The notes: generated by a model from the letters alone, not told the origin. DNA of 56,437 nt from Nitrospirota bacterium (GCA_016208905.1 JACQXG010000013.1:1-56437); one strand, 5' to 3'. Positions 8,349 to 18,061 are shown, numbered from the stretch's first letter. A program made the numbers and translations.

Positions 8349-9016
8349 TGCTTGAGGCATTATCTGTCAGTCCCTTATTATATATCCTCGTCCCCGCAGC
8401 CTTTCTGCTTGGCTCCATTCCGTCCGGCATTATCTTTACAAGGAGTAAGGGAATAGATTTAAGAAGTACAGGCAGTAAAAATATCGGGGCCACAAATGTT
8501 TTAAGGTCAGCGGGTAAAATACCTGCTCTCCTGACTCTCACAGGGGACATCTTAAAGGGCGCAATACCGGTCATTATCTGCAAATATATGGTTTCGAATA
8601 TTGATCTGTCCTCACGGTCCGCGGAGCTTACTGTTATCGTTGAAGATCTCTGGCCCGGCATCGTGGGATTGTCTGCTGTCCTGGGCCATATGTTTTCTGT
8701 ATTTCTGTCATTTAAAGGCGGAAAAGGGGTGGCTACAGGCCTGGGTGTTTTATCGGCATACAGTCCGGCTGTTGCCGGTATAATGCTTCTGGTATGGATT
8801 TCCGCTGCAGTGATCTTCAGGATTTCATCATTGGCGGCAATATGCGCTGTAACGGCAATGCCTCTTGTTTTTATATTATTCAGGGCCTCGGCCGTCAAAA
8901 TTACTTTTGGCATAATCCTTGCCGCATTAATAATCTATAAACACAAACCCAATATTAAAAATCTGCTTGCCGGCACAGAATCGAAGATAGGGGATAAGAC
9001 AAGAGTTAAGAGTTAA
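8345..9016 (+). CDS. plsY: Acyl-phosphate:glycerol-3-phosphate acyltransferase PlsY
   Basis: Multi-pass membrane enzyme for the first acylation in phospholipid synthesis. The PlsY motifs are visible: GSIPSG near residue 23, the STGSKNIGATN loop, and the glycine-rich FKGGKGVATG. Two ATGs (8345 and 8348) are possible. At 223 residues it is slightly long; the final KTRVKS is encoded by the first two heptamers of the array that follows, and its stop codon (9014-9016) lies inside that array, so the natural C-terminus has been changed. Confidence 0.92.
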   Translation: MMLEALSVSPLLYILVPAAFLLGSIPSGIIFTRSKGIDLRSTGSKNIGATNVLRSAGKIPALLTLTGDILKGAIPVIICKYMVSNIDLSSRSAELTVIVEDLWPGIVGLSAVLGHMFSVFLSFKGGKGVATGLGVLSAYSPAVAGIMLLVWISAAVIFRISSLAAICAVTAMPLVFILFRASAVKITFGIILAALIIYKHKPNIKNLLAGTESKIGDKTRVKS

Positions 9017-9051
9017 GAGTTATGAGTCAAGAGTTATGAGTTATGAGTAAA
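9003..9051 (+). repeat. Heptamer array B: GAGTTAA-type x7
   Basis: Seven consecutive 7-bp units: GAGTTAA, GAGTTAA, GAGTTAT, GAGTCAA, GAGTTAT, GAGTTAT, GAGTAAA. The stop of plsY (9014-9016) and the ATG of queC (9043) both lie within it, and it leaves no room for a normal queC ribosome site. Confidence 0.92.
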
Positions 9052-9810
9052 AAGGCAGTTGTTCTATTAAGCGGCGGTCTTGATTCAGCAACGACCTTGG
9101 CGATAGCAAAAGCTCAAGGCTGCGAAATTTATGCCTTGAGTTTTGATTATGGTCAGAGGCATAAGATCGAACTTGAGATGGCCCGCAGGAACGCTGAGAA
9201 AATCGGCGCTAAAAAGCATCTGGTTATTGAATTCGACCTTAGAGATATCGGCGGTTCGGCTCTGACATCAGATATTGCAGTGCCAAAGAGAGTTAAGAGT
9301 TGTGAGTCAAGAGTTAAGGGTGAAGACCTTAAAGAAGATTTGGGATATAACTCCAAACTCCAAACTCCAAACTCTTCAACTATTCCTGTCACATATGTTC
9401 CTGCCAGAAATACGATATTCCTTTCCTTTGCATTGGCTTGGGCGGAGACTCTGGAGGCGGAAGATATTTTTATTGGAGCGAACGCTGTTGACTACAGCGG
9501 GTATCCTGATTGCAGGCCTGAATATATAAAGGCTTTTGAAGTTATGGCGAATTTAGCCACTAAAATTTCTGTTGAAGGAAAATTGAAATTCAGGATTAAT
9601 GTGCCTCTTATTAATCTTACTAAGGCCGGGATAATTAAAAGAGGGTCTGAGCTTGGTGTCGATTACTCCCTTACGTGGAGCTGTTATGATCCGGTATCAG
9701 AACAAGGGCATTACAGGCCATGTATGGCATGCGATAGTTGTCAATTAAGAGCTAAAGGTTTTAAAGAGGCAGGCATTGAAGACCCTCTTTTAATTAAAGA
9801 TAAACCTTGA
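9043..9810 (+). CDS. queC: 7-cyano-7-deazaguanine (preQ0) synthase
   Basis: ATP-dependent enzyme making preQ0 for queuosine. The 255-residue protein has the N-terminal PP-loop [29 protein letters not shown], and the C-terminal zinc site with C-Y-D-P...C-M-A-C-DSC. It is longer than usual because about 29 residues between [10 protein letters not shown] and [10 protein letters not shown] are encoded by two facing heptamer arrays (9290-9376) inserted in frame. In other QueC proteins this region is a variable loop before the active-site strand, so the enzyme may tolerate it. The start codon itself lies in another array. Confidence 0.92.
   Translation: MSKKAVVLLSGGLDSATTLAIAKAQGCEIYALSFDYGQRHKIELEMARRNAEKIGAKKHLVIEFDLRDIGGSALTSDIAVPKRVKSCESRVKGEDLKEDLGYNSKLQTPNSSTIPVTYVPARNTIFLSFALAWAETLEAEDIFIGANAVDYSGYPDCRPEYIKAFEVMANLATKISVEGKLKFRINVPLINLTKAGIIKRGSELGVDYSLTWSCYDPVSEQGHYRPCMACDSCQLRAKGFKEAGIEDPLLIKDKP
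9290..9376 (+). repeat. Heptamer array C, facing pair inside queC
   Basis: Left part: GAGTTAA, GAGTTGT, GAGTCAA, GAGTTAA, GGGTGAA (9290-9324). Right part: AACTCCA three times then AACTCTT (9349-9376), i.e. the same core in inverse orientation. The 87 bp equal 29 codons, so the queC frame is kept. The left units closely match array B 240 bases upstream. Confidence 0.92.
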
Positions 9811-9856
9811 TGTTGCATAAACCGGTGTCAGGCCTGCTCTCTTCGGGAGGTGTTTC

Positions 9857-10804
9857 ATGGAAAATTTATATGATGTAATCATCATCGGTGGAGGCCCTGC
9901 AGGGCTGACTGCGGCCCAATATGCCGCGCGCTCCAGATTAAAGACTATTGTGCTTGATAAATCGTCTACCGCAGGAGCGCTGGCATATTCTAACAAAATA
10001 GAAAACTACCCGGGGATTACAGTGCCTGTTACCGGTCCACAGCTTCTTGACATGTTCCGGAGCCAGGCGTTGAAGTTCGGCGCTGAATATATGGAAACCC
10101 AGGTGGTTGGCGTCAGTTTAAACAGTGACACTAAAGAAGTATATGGAACAGACAATGTTTATAAGGGAAAAACAGTCATTATTGCCACCGGTTCAATGGG
10201 AAGGAAACCGGGCATTCCCGGCGAAGAACAATTCCTCGGTAAGGGAGTCAGCTACTGCGCAACCTGCGATGCTGCTTTTTTTAAAGACCTGACGATTTGT
10301 GTTGTAGGTGATTCAGAAGAGGCTGTTAAGGAAGCCGGTGTTCTGGCGCGCTTTGCAAAAACTGTCTATGTCATTACTCCCTTAAAAGAGCCCGCCTTTT
10401 CCACTGCTGGTCCCTCGCTCCCGGATAAAGTGCGTATTATGACTGACAGCAGGGTTACCTCAATTCATGGCGCTGATGTTGTCACGCATATTAAGGTCAA
10501 AAACACGGAGAGCGGTGAAGAGCGTGAGATGCCCATGGACGGTGTATTTATTTATCTTGTCGGAAGCCGGCCGGTCGTTGATTTCCTGAACACATCAGTA
10601 TCACTGAATGAAAAAGCATGCGTATTGACACACAGAACAATGGAAACTTCTATCCCTGGTGTTTTTGCTGCCGGGGATGTGACCTGTGCTGAAGCCAGAC
10701 AGGTTGTTGTAGCGTCGGCATTCGGGTGCATAGCCGCACTCTCTGCAGAAAAATTTATTCACAACAGAAAACGCGCCCGGTTTGATTGGTCCAAGCCATC
10801 CTGA
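9857..10804 (+). CDS. trxB: Thioredoxin reductase
   Basis: FAD and NAD(P)H-dependent disulfide reductase of the low-molecular-weight TrxB type, 315 residues. Motifs in order: FAD site GGGPAGLTAA at about 11-20, active-site CATC near residue 133, a nucleotide-binding region around 150-160, and the C-terminal FAD site AAGDVT. The NAD(P)H-binding segment reads VVGDSEEAV rather than the usual GGGDSA, so coenzyme preference, or a ferredoxin-linked variant, is open. A GGGAGG site lies about seven bases before the ATG. The neighbouring queC gives no functional hint. Confidence 0.85.
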   Translation: MENLYDVIIIGGGPAGLTAAQYAARSRLKTIVLDKSSTAGALAYSNKIENYPGITVPVTGPQLLDMFRSQALKFGAEYMETQVVGVSLNSDTKEVYGTDNVYKGKTVIIATGSMGRKPGIPGEEQFLGKGVSYCATCDAAFFKDLTICVVGDSEEAVKEAGVLARFAKTVYVITPLKEPAFSTAGPSLPDKVRIMTDSRVTSIHGADVVTHIKVKNTESGEEREMPMDGVFIYLVGSRPVVDFLNTSVSLNEKACVLTHRTMETSIPGVFAAGDVTCAEARQVVVASAFGCIAALSAEKFIHNRKRARFDWSKPS

Positions 10805-10985
10805 ATTTCCGCCCTGTATTTTCTTTTTTATCAGATTAATGTATATTATTCTTCTGTCTGAATTAACGTGCGAATGTCGGAAGAACGTGAACGCGAAAGA
10901 TAAAAGGCCGCTTCATCTGTTTCAACCGCCTGGGATATTTCAACCGCTGACAACTTGTTCCGGAAGAAAGAGGTAAGGGAGTATC

Positions 10986-11186
10986 ATGTCTGAAATTAAA
11001 TTGTCTTTGCTGGATAAAAGGATTGCGCAGTTTTGTGATAGCTCAAGGGAATTATTGACAGATATCCATGCCAGGAGAAAGGCTGAAAAGAAGGGTAAGT
11101 TAACTCAGGGAAGAAGAATACAAAAAACCATCTCCATACCAGACCCGGACATCGACTTACTCGATGAGGAGCCTTTCGAATTATAA
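10986..11186 (+). CDS. Small hypothetical charged protein
   Basis: A 66-residue protein with a predicted helical, charged N-terminal two-thirds (LDKRIAQFCDSSREL, ARRKAEKKGK) and an acidic tail ending DEEPFEL. Preceded by an AGGTAAGGGAG ribosome site; the ABC-F gene starts two bases after its stop, so the two are co-transcribed and probably coupled. No family recognised. The tight link to an ABC-F gene is the only functional clue. Confidence 0.6.
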   Translation: MSEIKLSLLDKRIAQFCDSSRELLTDIHARRKAEKKGKLTQGRRIQKTISIPDPDIDLLDEEPFEL

Positions 11187-11187
11187 A

Positions 11188-12934
11188 ATGGTCCAGGCAA
11201 ACAACTTAGATAAATGTTATGGCCGGCAGGTCATTTTTGATAAGGCAGGTTTTACCCTTAATCCGGGTGAACGTCTCGGCCTTGTCGGCAGGAACGGGCA
11301 CGGCAAAACCACCCTCTTTAAAATGATACTGGGGCAGGAGCACTCTGATGCAGGATCCATTAGTATTCCCAACGGATATAAAATAGGTCATCTGTCACAG
11401 CATCTCAGTTTTTCCGTGGACACTGTTCTTAAAGAGGCATGCCTGAGTCTCCGGAATAACGAAGACGGCATTGATGAGACATACAAGGCAGAGACCATCC
11501 TTATGGGGCTCGGGTTTACTGTGGAAGATTTCGGTCTCAATCCTCTGGATTTATCAGGGGGATATCAGGTCCGTTTAAATCTTGCAAAGGTGCTTGTTTC
11601 CGACCCTGATCTTCTCCTGCTCGACGAGCCCACCAACTATCTTGACATCATCTCCCTTCGCTGGCTTACACAGTTTTTGCGCAACTGGAAGAAGGAACTC
11701 ATAATTATCACCCATGACCGTGATTTCATGGACGGCGTGACTACACACACTATGGCCATACACCGTTACAGAATGCGGAAAGAGGCCGGTCCGACTGATA
11801 AGGTATATCAGCAGCTGCTGCTGGAGGAAGAGATACACGAAAAGACCAGGTTGAACGATGATAAGAAACGCAAAGAAATAGAAGAGTTCATAAACAGGTT
11901 CAGGGCAAAGGCAACCAAGGCCAGGGCCGTTCAGTCGAGGGTAAAGGCCCTGCAGAAAAAAGAGCGCCTTGAAAAACTGACAGAGATAAGGGACCTTGAC
12001 TTCGCCTTCAAGTCAGCGTCGTTTACAGGGAAGCAGCTAATGGAAGTCAATGACTTGTCTTTTTCTTTTGACAATGACGGTGTTACCCTGATTGATGGAT
12101 TGTCTTTCACGGTAGGAAAGAAGGACCGTATAGCCATTATTGGTAAAAACGGCAAGGGAAAGACGACACTGCTTAACCTGCTTGCAAAAGAACTGAAAAC
12201 CAAAACCGGAGCTGTCAGTCATCATGATCAGCTTCAGATGGCCTATTTCGGCCAGACCAATATAAACCGCCTTAACCCGCACAAGACCATTGAAGAAGAG
12301 ATCATGGATGTGCATCCCGAAGGCAACCGGGGCGCGGCCCGCAGGATATGCGGTATTATGATGTTCCCCGGGGACAATGCGTTAAAAAAGATCAGTGTCC
12401 TTTCAGGAGGGGAAAAGAGCCGGGTACTGCTCGGCAAGCTGCTTGTCAGCCCTTCCAATATGCTCGCTGGCCACTCGCCTGATAGTCTTTGATGACGGGA
12501 AGGTAACATTATTTGAAGGAACGTATCAGGACTTCCTTGATCGTGTCGGCTGGAAGAGTGAGAATGATTCAGGCGTGTCCCGTGTCAAAAAAACCGGGCG
12601 GAATAATTCTGTAAATAAAAAACAGCTACGTCGTGAACGTGCTGAGCTGCTGAAAAGAAAATCAACAACAATGGGTGCCCTGCAACAGAGCATGGATGAA
12701 GCGGAAAAGGAAATTGTAAAGCTCGAAGAAAAGATTGAACATGAAAACCGGGAAATCATAGAGGCCTCCCTTAAGGCTGACGGGGAAGCCATTAAAATAC
12801 TCACAAAAAAGCTCCACGATTCAAAAACCAGACTCAACTCTCTTTTTGCAAAGCTTGACCTGCTGCGCATGGAGATTGAAGGCAGGACAAAGGAATTTGA
12901 GGAAGAGCTGGAAGGTTTGCTGACAGTCAGATAG
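11188..12934 (+). pseudogene. ABC-F ATPase gene with internal deletion and frameshift
   Basis: ABC-F proteins are soluble twin-ATPase translation factors acting on ribosomes. The first part (11188-12492) has a complete first domain (GRNGHGKTT, LSGGYQ, LLLDEPTNYLD), the linker rich in Arg/Lys, the second Walker A (GKNGKGKTT) and second signature LSGGEKS, then leaves frame after SNML. The second part, in another frame, resumes at LATRLIVFDDGKVTLFEG and continues to a C-terminal coiled coil, stopping at 12934. About 39 residues covering the second Walker B (LLLDEPTNHLD) and its switch histidine are missing near 12460-12470. ATG 11188 is preferred over the in-frame start at 11164. Either a real null allele or an assembly error. 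Confidence 0.8.
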
Positions 12935-12966
12935 CCTGTAAGTACTGAAACACAGAGGTCCAAAAA

Positions 12967-13542
12967 TTAGGAATCTGCCATCGCCAGATAATCAAGATTA
13001 CAGAAGCCGTCTTCTTTTAGCATTTCATAAGTAGAACATTCACCCAATTCACAAGCACGCACAAAATCAGTACAGGCCTTCTCACTATCTCCTGTCAACA
13101 TGTAAACAGTCCCCCTGTTATCATAGGGTTTGGCAAGATTCGGGTCTATCGCTATGGCTTTGTTGTAATCACTGATGGCCCTGTTATATTCACCTCTCGT
13201 GAAGTAAACAAGGCCGCGGTTATTATAAGCTTTGGCGTACAGCGGGTTGCTTTCTATCGCCTTTGTAAACTCGGCGATAGCATGGTCATATTGTTTCATT
13301 TCAAAATGGGTATAGCCGAGATTGCTGTGAGCTCTTGCATATTGCGGGAATATCTCAATTGCCTTTTTATACTCGATGATGGCAAGGTCATATTGCCTTT
13401 TAACGAAATAATCATTCCCGCGTTTATTAAAATTCTCCGCAGAAAGGATATCTGCCGGACCGGACATTCTGTGATCAGACGTCGCTGCACAACCTGCAAA
13501 TAAAATGATCGATAACCATATAAATAAATTCCTTCTAATCAT
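12967..13542 (-). CDS. TPR-repeat lipoprotein
   Basis: A 191-residue predicted outer- or inner-membrane lipoprotein. Signal peptide with lipobox LFAGC (Cys18), then about three to four tetratricopeptide repeats (NKRGNDYFVKRQYDLAI, ARAHSNLGYTHFEMKQ, AKAYNNRGLVYFTRGE, AKPYDNRGTVYMLTGD) and a short tail with several cysteines. TPR proteins of this type serve as scaffolds; no partner can be named. Convergent with the ABC-F gene, 32 bases apart. Confidence 0.85.
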   Translation of the reverse strand: MIRRNLFIWLSIILFAGCAATSDHRMSGPADILSAENFNKRGNDYFVKRQYDLAIIEYKKAIEIFPQYARAHSNLGYTHFEMKQYDHAIAEFTKAIESNPLYAKAYNNRGLVYFTRGEYNRAISDYNKAIAIDPNLAKPYDNRGTVYMLTGDSEKACTDFVRACELGECSTYEMLKEDGFCNLDYLAMADS

Positions 13543-13892
13543 GTTCTTTCCTGATGCTATGATGAAATATAATTGAATTGCTGATTAGACAGATGCAATA
13601 AATATGCCGATTTCTAAAATCAGCATAACGTTCTGTGTGCTAATGATTCTTATAAGTATCAGATGATATGTAATTCTGTAAACTGTTTAAGAAAATTACA
13701 ACATGTAAGGTATTCCGACAAAATGAGGTGGATTATCCCAAATAAGACAGTGAATCATCCTGCATGACGAATCATATTATGATTTATTTGCGCTTACAAT
13801 AAGACCGATTACTTTCTTAGGAGTTAACAAGTTACTAACAAAGAAAGGCCCGGTCACCCGGGCCTTTATTAATATTATCTGTTGATTATCAG
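13543..13892. other. Intergenic region between ctpA and the TPR lipoprotein gene
   Basis: No gene seen. It holds the 5' region of the TPR lipoprotein gene, AT-rich sequence with no clear promoter, and a strong terminator for the ctpA operon at 13844-13867. Confidence 0.6.
13844..13867 (-). terminator. Terminator of the tkt-ftsEX-envC-ctpA operon
   Basis: Perfect 10-bp stem AAAGGCCCGG / CCGGGCCTTT with a 4-base loop, 26 bases past the ctpA stop, followed on the minus strand by a T-rich run (TTTCTTTGTT). The A/T flanks could let it act in both directions. Confidence 0.85.
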
Positions 13893-15239
13893 CTATCCTG
13901 CTTTCGGCAATTCCTTCAGTATCCTCAATCCTTTAAGAAGGTCAACTGCGCGCTGAAGTTGATTGTCTTCTTCATCAGATATCTTGACCGGGACTTCGAT
14001 TAACTCTTTATCTTTAATATCGTTATCTTCACCTGGTTTGTTCTCATCTTCTTTGTCTTCACCTTCTTTTGATACATCATTTCTAAGATGTTTTTCCAGG
14101 TCCTTTTCTCTATAAACGGGATGCGTCTTTCCGTCTTTTGTATCCAGCTTGACAACGATATCGGGGGTTATTCCGGTTGTCTGAATGGACCTTCCCTTTG
14201 GGGTATAATATCTTGCCGTTGTCAACCGGAGGGCTGATCCATCACTAAGAGGAATGACTGTCTGGACAGAACCTTTTCCAAATGTCTGAGTTCCGAGCAC
14301 AACTGCTTTGCCCCAATCCTGAAGCGCTCCGGCTACGATTTCCGACGCACTGGCGCTTCCACCGTTAACAAGCACTACCATAGGATAATCATAATACTTA
14401 TGACCATTGACCGTATCAAAGTTTTGCTTGTCCCCGTTTCTGCCTTTTATGTACACGACGAGTTTCCCGGACGGTAAGAACTGACTTGTAACATCAACAG
14501 CGCCTTTTAACAAACCTCCGGGATTATTTCTAAGGTCGAGTATCAACGCGTTTATATTTTTTTCGGAAAGCTCCTTTAATGCCTTTAGCAGGTCATCGGC
14601 AGATCTCTCCTGGAATTGTGTTAGTTTTACATAGCCGATTCGCTCATCAATTACCCTGGATTTTATGCTTTTTATTACTATAATGTCTCTTATCATAGCA
14701 ATATCCAGCGGTTTTTCCAGTCCTTCTCTTATTATTGTAATTGTTACTTTGCTGCCTTTAGGCCCTCTTAATTTTGAAACAGCTTCCTGGAGGCTCAGGT
14801 CTTTTGTTGATTCGCCGTTTATTTTTATAATTACGTCACCGGCATGCACTCCCGCCTTTTCGGCAGGTGTATCTTCAATAGGCGCAATTATGGTCAGCAT
14901 TTTATCTTTTATTCCTATCTGAATGCCGAGACCTCCGAATTCACCTTTGGTATCAATTTGCATTTCTTTAAATGATTCAGGCGGCATAAAGGAAGAATGG
15001 GGGTCAAGGGAATTGAGCATGCCCTTTATTGCTCCGTATACGAGTTCTTTTTCTTCCACTTCTTCTACATAGTTTTTCTTCACTAATGAAAGAGATTCGG
15101 CGAATGTCTTTATCTGGGTATAATGTGACTGTTCATCCGCATTAACATATCCCATCAGACCCCATCTGCCGACGAGAATTCCGCTGAATGTAATAAATGC
15201 AATCAGTATCCATATAACAGCTGTTTTACGACTAAACAT
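13893..15239 (-). CDS. ctpA: C-terminal processing peptidase (S41)
   Basis: Periplasmic tail-specific serine protease that trims envelope proteins, often peptidoglycan hydrolases. The 448-residue protein has an N-terminal signal anchor, the helical GMLNSLDPHSSFM segment, a PDZ domain (about 105-190), and the S41 catalytic part with the Ser nucleophile in GGSASASEI and the Lys in FGKGSVQT. A polar, acidic tail (about 385-425) precedes the end. Last gene of an operon with envC, ftsX and ftsE; in other bacteria such peptidases control cell-wall hydrolases, which fits this setting. Confidence 0.93.
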   Translation of the reverse strand: MFSRKTAVIWILIAFITFSGILVGRWGLMGYVNADEQSHYTQIKTFAESLSLVKKNYVEEVEEKELVYGAIKGMLNSLDPHSSFMPPESFKEMQIDTKGEFGGLGIQIGIKDKMLTIIAPIEDTPAEKAGVHAGDVIIKINGESTKDLSLQEAVSKLRGPKGSKVTITIIREGLEKPLDIAMIRDIIVIKSIKSRVIDERIGYVKLTQFQERSADDLLKALKELSEKNINALILDLRNNPGGLLKGAVDVTSQFLPSGKLVVYIKGRNGDKQNFDTVNGHKYYDYPMVVLVNGGSASASEIVAGALQDWGKAVVLGTQTFGKGSVQTVIPLSDGSALRLTTARYYTPKGRSIQTTGITPDIVVKLDTKDGKTHPVYREKDLEKHLRNDVSKEGEDKEDENKPGEDNDIKDKELIEVPVKISDEEDNQLQRAVDLLKGLRILKELPKAG

Positions 15240-15296
15240 TTATCCTCCTCTTGTATAGAGAAATACTAATGTGTTTCTCCGGAAATATTTATAATA

Positions 15297-16496
15297 CTAT
15301 CGTATCCTTATTTTATTGCTTGTCCTGCTTTTTCTTAACAACCATTCCATCGGGTCAACAGGTTTTCCTTTATGCCTGATTTCAAAATATAGGGCAGGTA
15401 TATTTAAGAGAGTAGATATACCTATTTTACCTATATCTTTCCCTTCCGTTAGTATATCACCTGTATTAAGAAAAATCTCTGAAAGATTCCCATATAAAGT
15501 ATGATAGTCGCTGCCATGGTCGATTATCAATAGCATTCCATAGCCCTTAAACCAGTCTGCATAAACGACCCGGCCTCCGGCTATTGCTTTTGGTATTTCT
15601 CCTTTGTCCGGTTTGATTTCTATTCCGTTTTTAAAAACGGTTATATTATATTCAGGATCTTTATATGTTCCAAACGGGATCACTACTTTGCCGCTGATGG
15701 GCCAGGGCAAAAGACCCATCGCTGATCTGAATCCTTTGCCGGTGACGGCTTCCGGAAGCCTTTTCTTTTTTAGTCCCTCAATCATCTGAAGAAGTTTCTT
15801 TGATGATTTCTCAAGCTCCGCGATTGTTTTCTCGTAAGACTTGCGCGTGCTTCTGATCGTTGTCAGCAGCTTATCTTTTTGAATACGATCTGTCTGTAAG
15901 GCTTTTTGCATTTTCCGGACAATATTTTTGTTTGTCTTTAATTCTTCATTCAGGCTTTCCAGTTTTCTTTTCTTTGAGGTAATCTCTTCCAGATCAGTGC
16001 CGTATTTATTAATTACTTTGCTGTCGTGATGCGCAATCAGGCTTATGTATTTGCTTTTTTGAATCAAGTCCTGGTAGTCCCTGGCAGAGATAAGGACAAG
16101 GGCGTGACCGCCGTATTGCTGTTTATAAAGGGCCCTGAGACGACCTTTTAAATGCTTCTTCCGGCTGTCCAGTTTACTGTTTAGTAAACTTATCTCTTGC
16201 GAGAGGGTTGAAATTTCTGACTGGGTCCCGGATATGCGTTTGTCGTAATCCTCAAGTTCTTCCGTTTTCTTTTTAATGCTGTTGTTTAAATCTTCTATCA
16301 GTTCGATGACGGATTTTTCTTTTTTTATGGATTCTTCAACTTTTTGTTTGCTGGTTTTCAGCTTTTCCTGGATTTCAAAAAGTTCCTTATTGGCATTAGA
16401 TGCTTCAACAGGTGAGACGTAAGAGGAATATAGTGAGAATAGAAATACAAATAAAATAAGAAGCGAAAATCTGACTACCGCCTTCTTATTCATCAT
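15297..16496 (-). CDS. envC: EnvC-like murein hydrolase activator (LytM/M23)
   Basis: A 399-residue exported protein with a signal peptide (about 1-32), a long coiled coil (about 40-250) and a C-terminal LytM/M23 domain. The zinc site looks degenerate: the usual first His (HxGxD) is replaced by FKNGIEIKP, while HGSDYHTLYGN and YFEIRHKGKPVDP remain. This is the pattern of EnvC, which does not cut peptidoglycan itself but activates amidases under control of FtsEX. It lies directly downstream of ftsX, matching that role. No amidase gene is in the window. Confidence 0.9.
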   Translation of the reverse strand: MMNKKAVVRFSLLILFVFLFSLYSSYVSPVEASNANKELFEIQEKLKTSKQKVEESIKKEKSVIELIEDLNNSIKKKTEELEDYDKRISGTQSEISTLSQEISLLNSKLDSRKKHLKGRLRALYKQQYGGHALVLISARDYQDLIQKSKYISLIAHHDSKVINKYGTDLEEITSKKRKLESLNEELKTNKNIVRKMQKALQTDRIQKDKLLTTIRSTRKSYEKTIAELEKSSKKLLQMIEGLKKKRLPEAVTGKGFRSAMGLLPWPISGKVVIPFGTYKDPEYNITVFKNGIEIKPDKGEIPKAIAGGRVVYADWFKGYGMLLIIDHGSDYHTLYGNLSEIFLNTGDILTEGKDIGKIGISTLLNIPALYFEIRHKGKPVDPMEWLLRKSRTSNKIRIR

Positions 16497-16517
16497 TTTT
16501 GTATTCTATCTCCAGCC

Positions 16518-17402
16518 TTAATACCTTATTTTGCCTACAGCAATAATACTTCCTATAACGCTGACAAGAGTTCCCGCAAGAGGAACGGCTATATATATTT
16601 CAAAGGGGATGGAAGTCATAAATAATTTTACTGAAGGCAAAAATTCAATTACCTTTAAACTTGTAAATGAATAAATACTGAATATTGCAAGAGAGCTGAT
16701 AATGCCGCCAAGAAGGCCGATGATGAGACCCTCAAGAAGGAAAGGCATCCTTATAAAACTTCTGGTGGCGCCTAAAAGCTTAAGAGTTTCAATCTCTTCT
16801 TTTCTGCGATAAAAAAAGATCTTGATGGTACTGTACGTAATAAACGTAATGGCGATAAAGACGGCGCCTCCGATTACAATTGAGCCAGTCTTCATTGTCT
16901 TTGAGATAGTGTATAAAGATGACAACCATTTTTCACCGTATTGTACCTCTTCTACTCCGGACATCTTTTCTATCTTCGCGGCCTTGTTTATGATAATTTC
17001 CGGAGAGAGCAGATCGCTTTTGAGTTTAAGCTCAAATGAAGAGGGCAGAGGGTTTTCATTAAGTCCCTCGAAAATGAGAGTATTGGCCCCTAAAGTCTTG
17101 CGGAGTTCTTCCAGTGCAGTATCTTTTGAGATATATTTAACTTCAATAATATCAATATCTTCTGCTAACTGATTCTTCAGAGAATCTTCTTCTTCCTGAC
17201 TTATTGTTTCGGTCAGATATACAACCATGCCGAAGTTTTTGGCCCAACGCTGGAGAACAGACTCCATGTTTAAAGACATCATAATAAATGTTGTTACCAG
17301 TGACAGGCCGATACTTATGGATAAAATCGTCAGGAGATTAATCCACTTTTCGAGCCAGAGGCTTTTAAAAACAGTCTGGAAAGAATAATTGAATACTTTC
17401 AA
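16518..17402 (-). CDS. ftsX: Cell-division ABC transporter permease FtsX
   Basis: Inner-membrane partner of FtsE that transmits ATP hydrolysis across the membrane to EnvC-type activators. The 294 residues show one N-terminal membrane helix (about 22-45), a periplasmic loop of some 120 residues, and three C-terminal helices with the RRKEEIETLKLLGAT coupling segment typical of FtsX. Overlaps ftsE by four bases and is followed by envC 22 bases later. Confidence 0.94.
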   Translation of the reverse strand: MKVFNYSFQTVFKSLWLEKWINLLTILSISIGLSLVTTFIMMSLNMESVLQRWAKNFGMVVYLTETISQEEEDSLKNQLAEDIDIIEVKYISKDTALEELRKTLGANTLIFEGLNENPLPSSFELKLKSDLLSPEIIINKAAKIEKMSGVEEVQYGEKWLSSLYTISKTMKTGSIVIGGAVFIAITFITYSTIKIFFYRRKEEIETLKLLGATRSFIRMPFLLEGLIIGLLGGIISSLAIFSIYSFTSLKVIEFLPSVKLFMTSIPFEIYIAVPLAGTLVSVIGSIIAVGKIRY

Positions 17403-18061
17403 CCGATTGTTTCCTTCTCTATCTGATTGTCCTTTAAGAAAAAGACCCTGCGGCCGGTCCCATGAAAAAGATCATGATTATGTGTTGCAATCAGCACGGT
17501 AGTGCCACGTGCATTTATTTCCCTGAAGAGGTTTATTATTGTTTTGGATGTATCTGCATCAAGATTGCCGGTAGGTTCATCGGCAAGGAGGACCGTAGGC
17601 TTTGAAACCATTGCCCTTGCTATAACTACCCGCTGCTGCTCTCCCCCTGAAAGATGCTGAGGATATATGTTTGCTTTATGGCTTAATTGCACTTCCTTAA
17701 GTACCGCAGTGACATCATCTTTGATTTCCTTGGAAGGCATATAATGGATCCTTAAGGCAAGGGCCACATTTTCATAAACCGTTTTGTTGAATAACAATCT
17801 GAAGTCCTGAAAAACAATGCCTACTTTTCTTCTCAAATATGGTATTTCTTTCTGCTTTATCTTATTCACGTCAGAGCCGGCAACAACCAGTTGTCCCTTG
17901 TCCGGAACTTCTGCACAGTAGATAAGTTTCAGTAAAGTTGTTTTGCCTGCCCCGCTTGGACCGGTTATGTAGGCAAGTTCACCTTTCTCGATTGAAAAAG
18001 TGACATCTTTTAATACCACGTCTTTGTCATAATATTTTGTTACGTTTGAAAATTCGATCAT
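17399..18061 (-). CDS. ftsE: Cell-division ATP-binding protein FtsE
   Basis: Cytoplasmic ATPase of the FtsEX complex, 220 residues. Walker A GPSGAGKTT, Q-loop VFQDFRL, signature LSGGEQQRV, Walker B VLLADEPTGNLD and switch histidine ATHNHDL are all intact. The start overlaps the stop of the upstream transketolase gene by four bases, so the divisome genes are coupled to it. Confidence 0.95.
   Translation of the reverse strand: MIEFSNVTKYYDKDVVLKDVTFSIEKGELAYITGPSGAGKTTLLKLIYCAEVPDKGQLVVAGSDVNKIKQKEIPYLRRKVGIVFQDFRLLFNKTVYENVALALRIHYMPSKEIKDDVTAVLKEVQLSHKANIYPQHLSGGEQQRVVIARAMVSKPTVLLADEPTGNLDADTSKTIINLFREINARGTTVLIATHNHDLFHGTGRRVFFLKDNQIEKETIG

Noticed and set aside
7279-9376. CRISPR array suspected from regularly spaced short repeats
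   Set aside because: Units are contiguous 7-bp copies with no spacers and no cas genes.
10782-10976. 64-residue plus-strand frame after the thioredoxin reductase gene
   Set aside because: It overlaps the end of trxB in another frame, has no ribosome site and no family-like sequence. Treated as chance.
12460-12492. TGA at the end of the first ABC-F part as selenocysteine
   Set aside because: Sequence after the TGA in that frame is not ABC-F-like; continuity is found only in another frame after a deletion.
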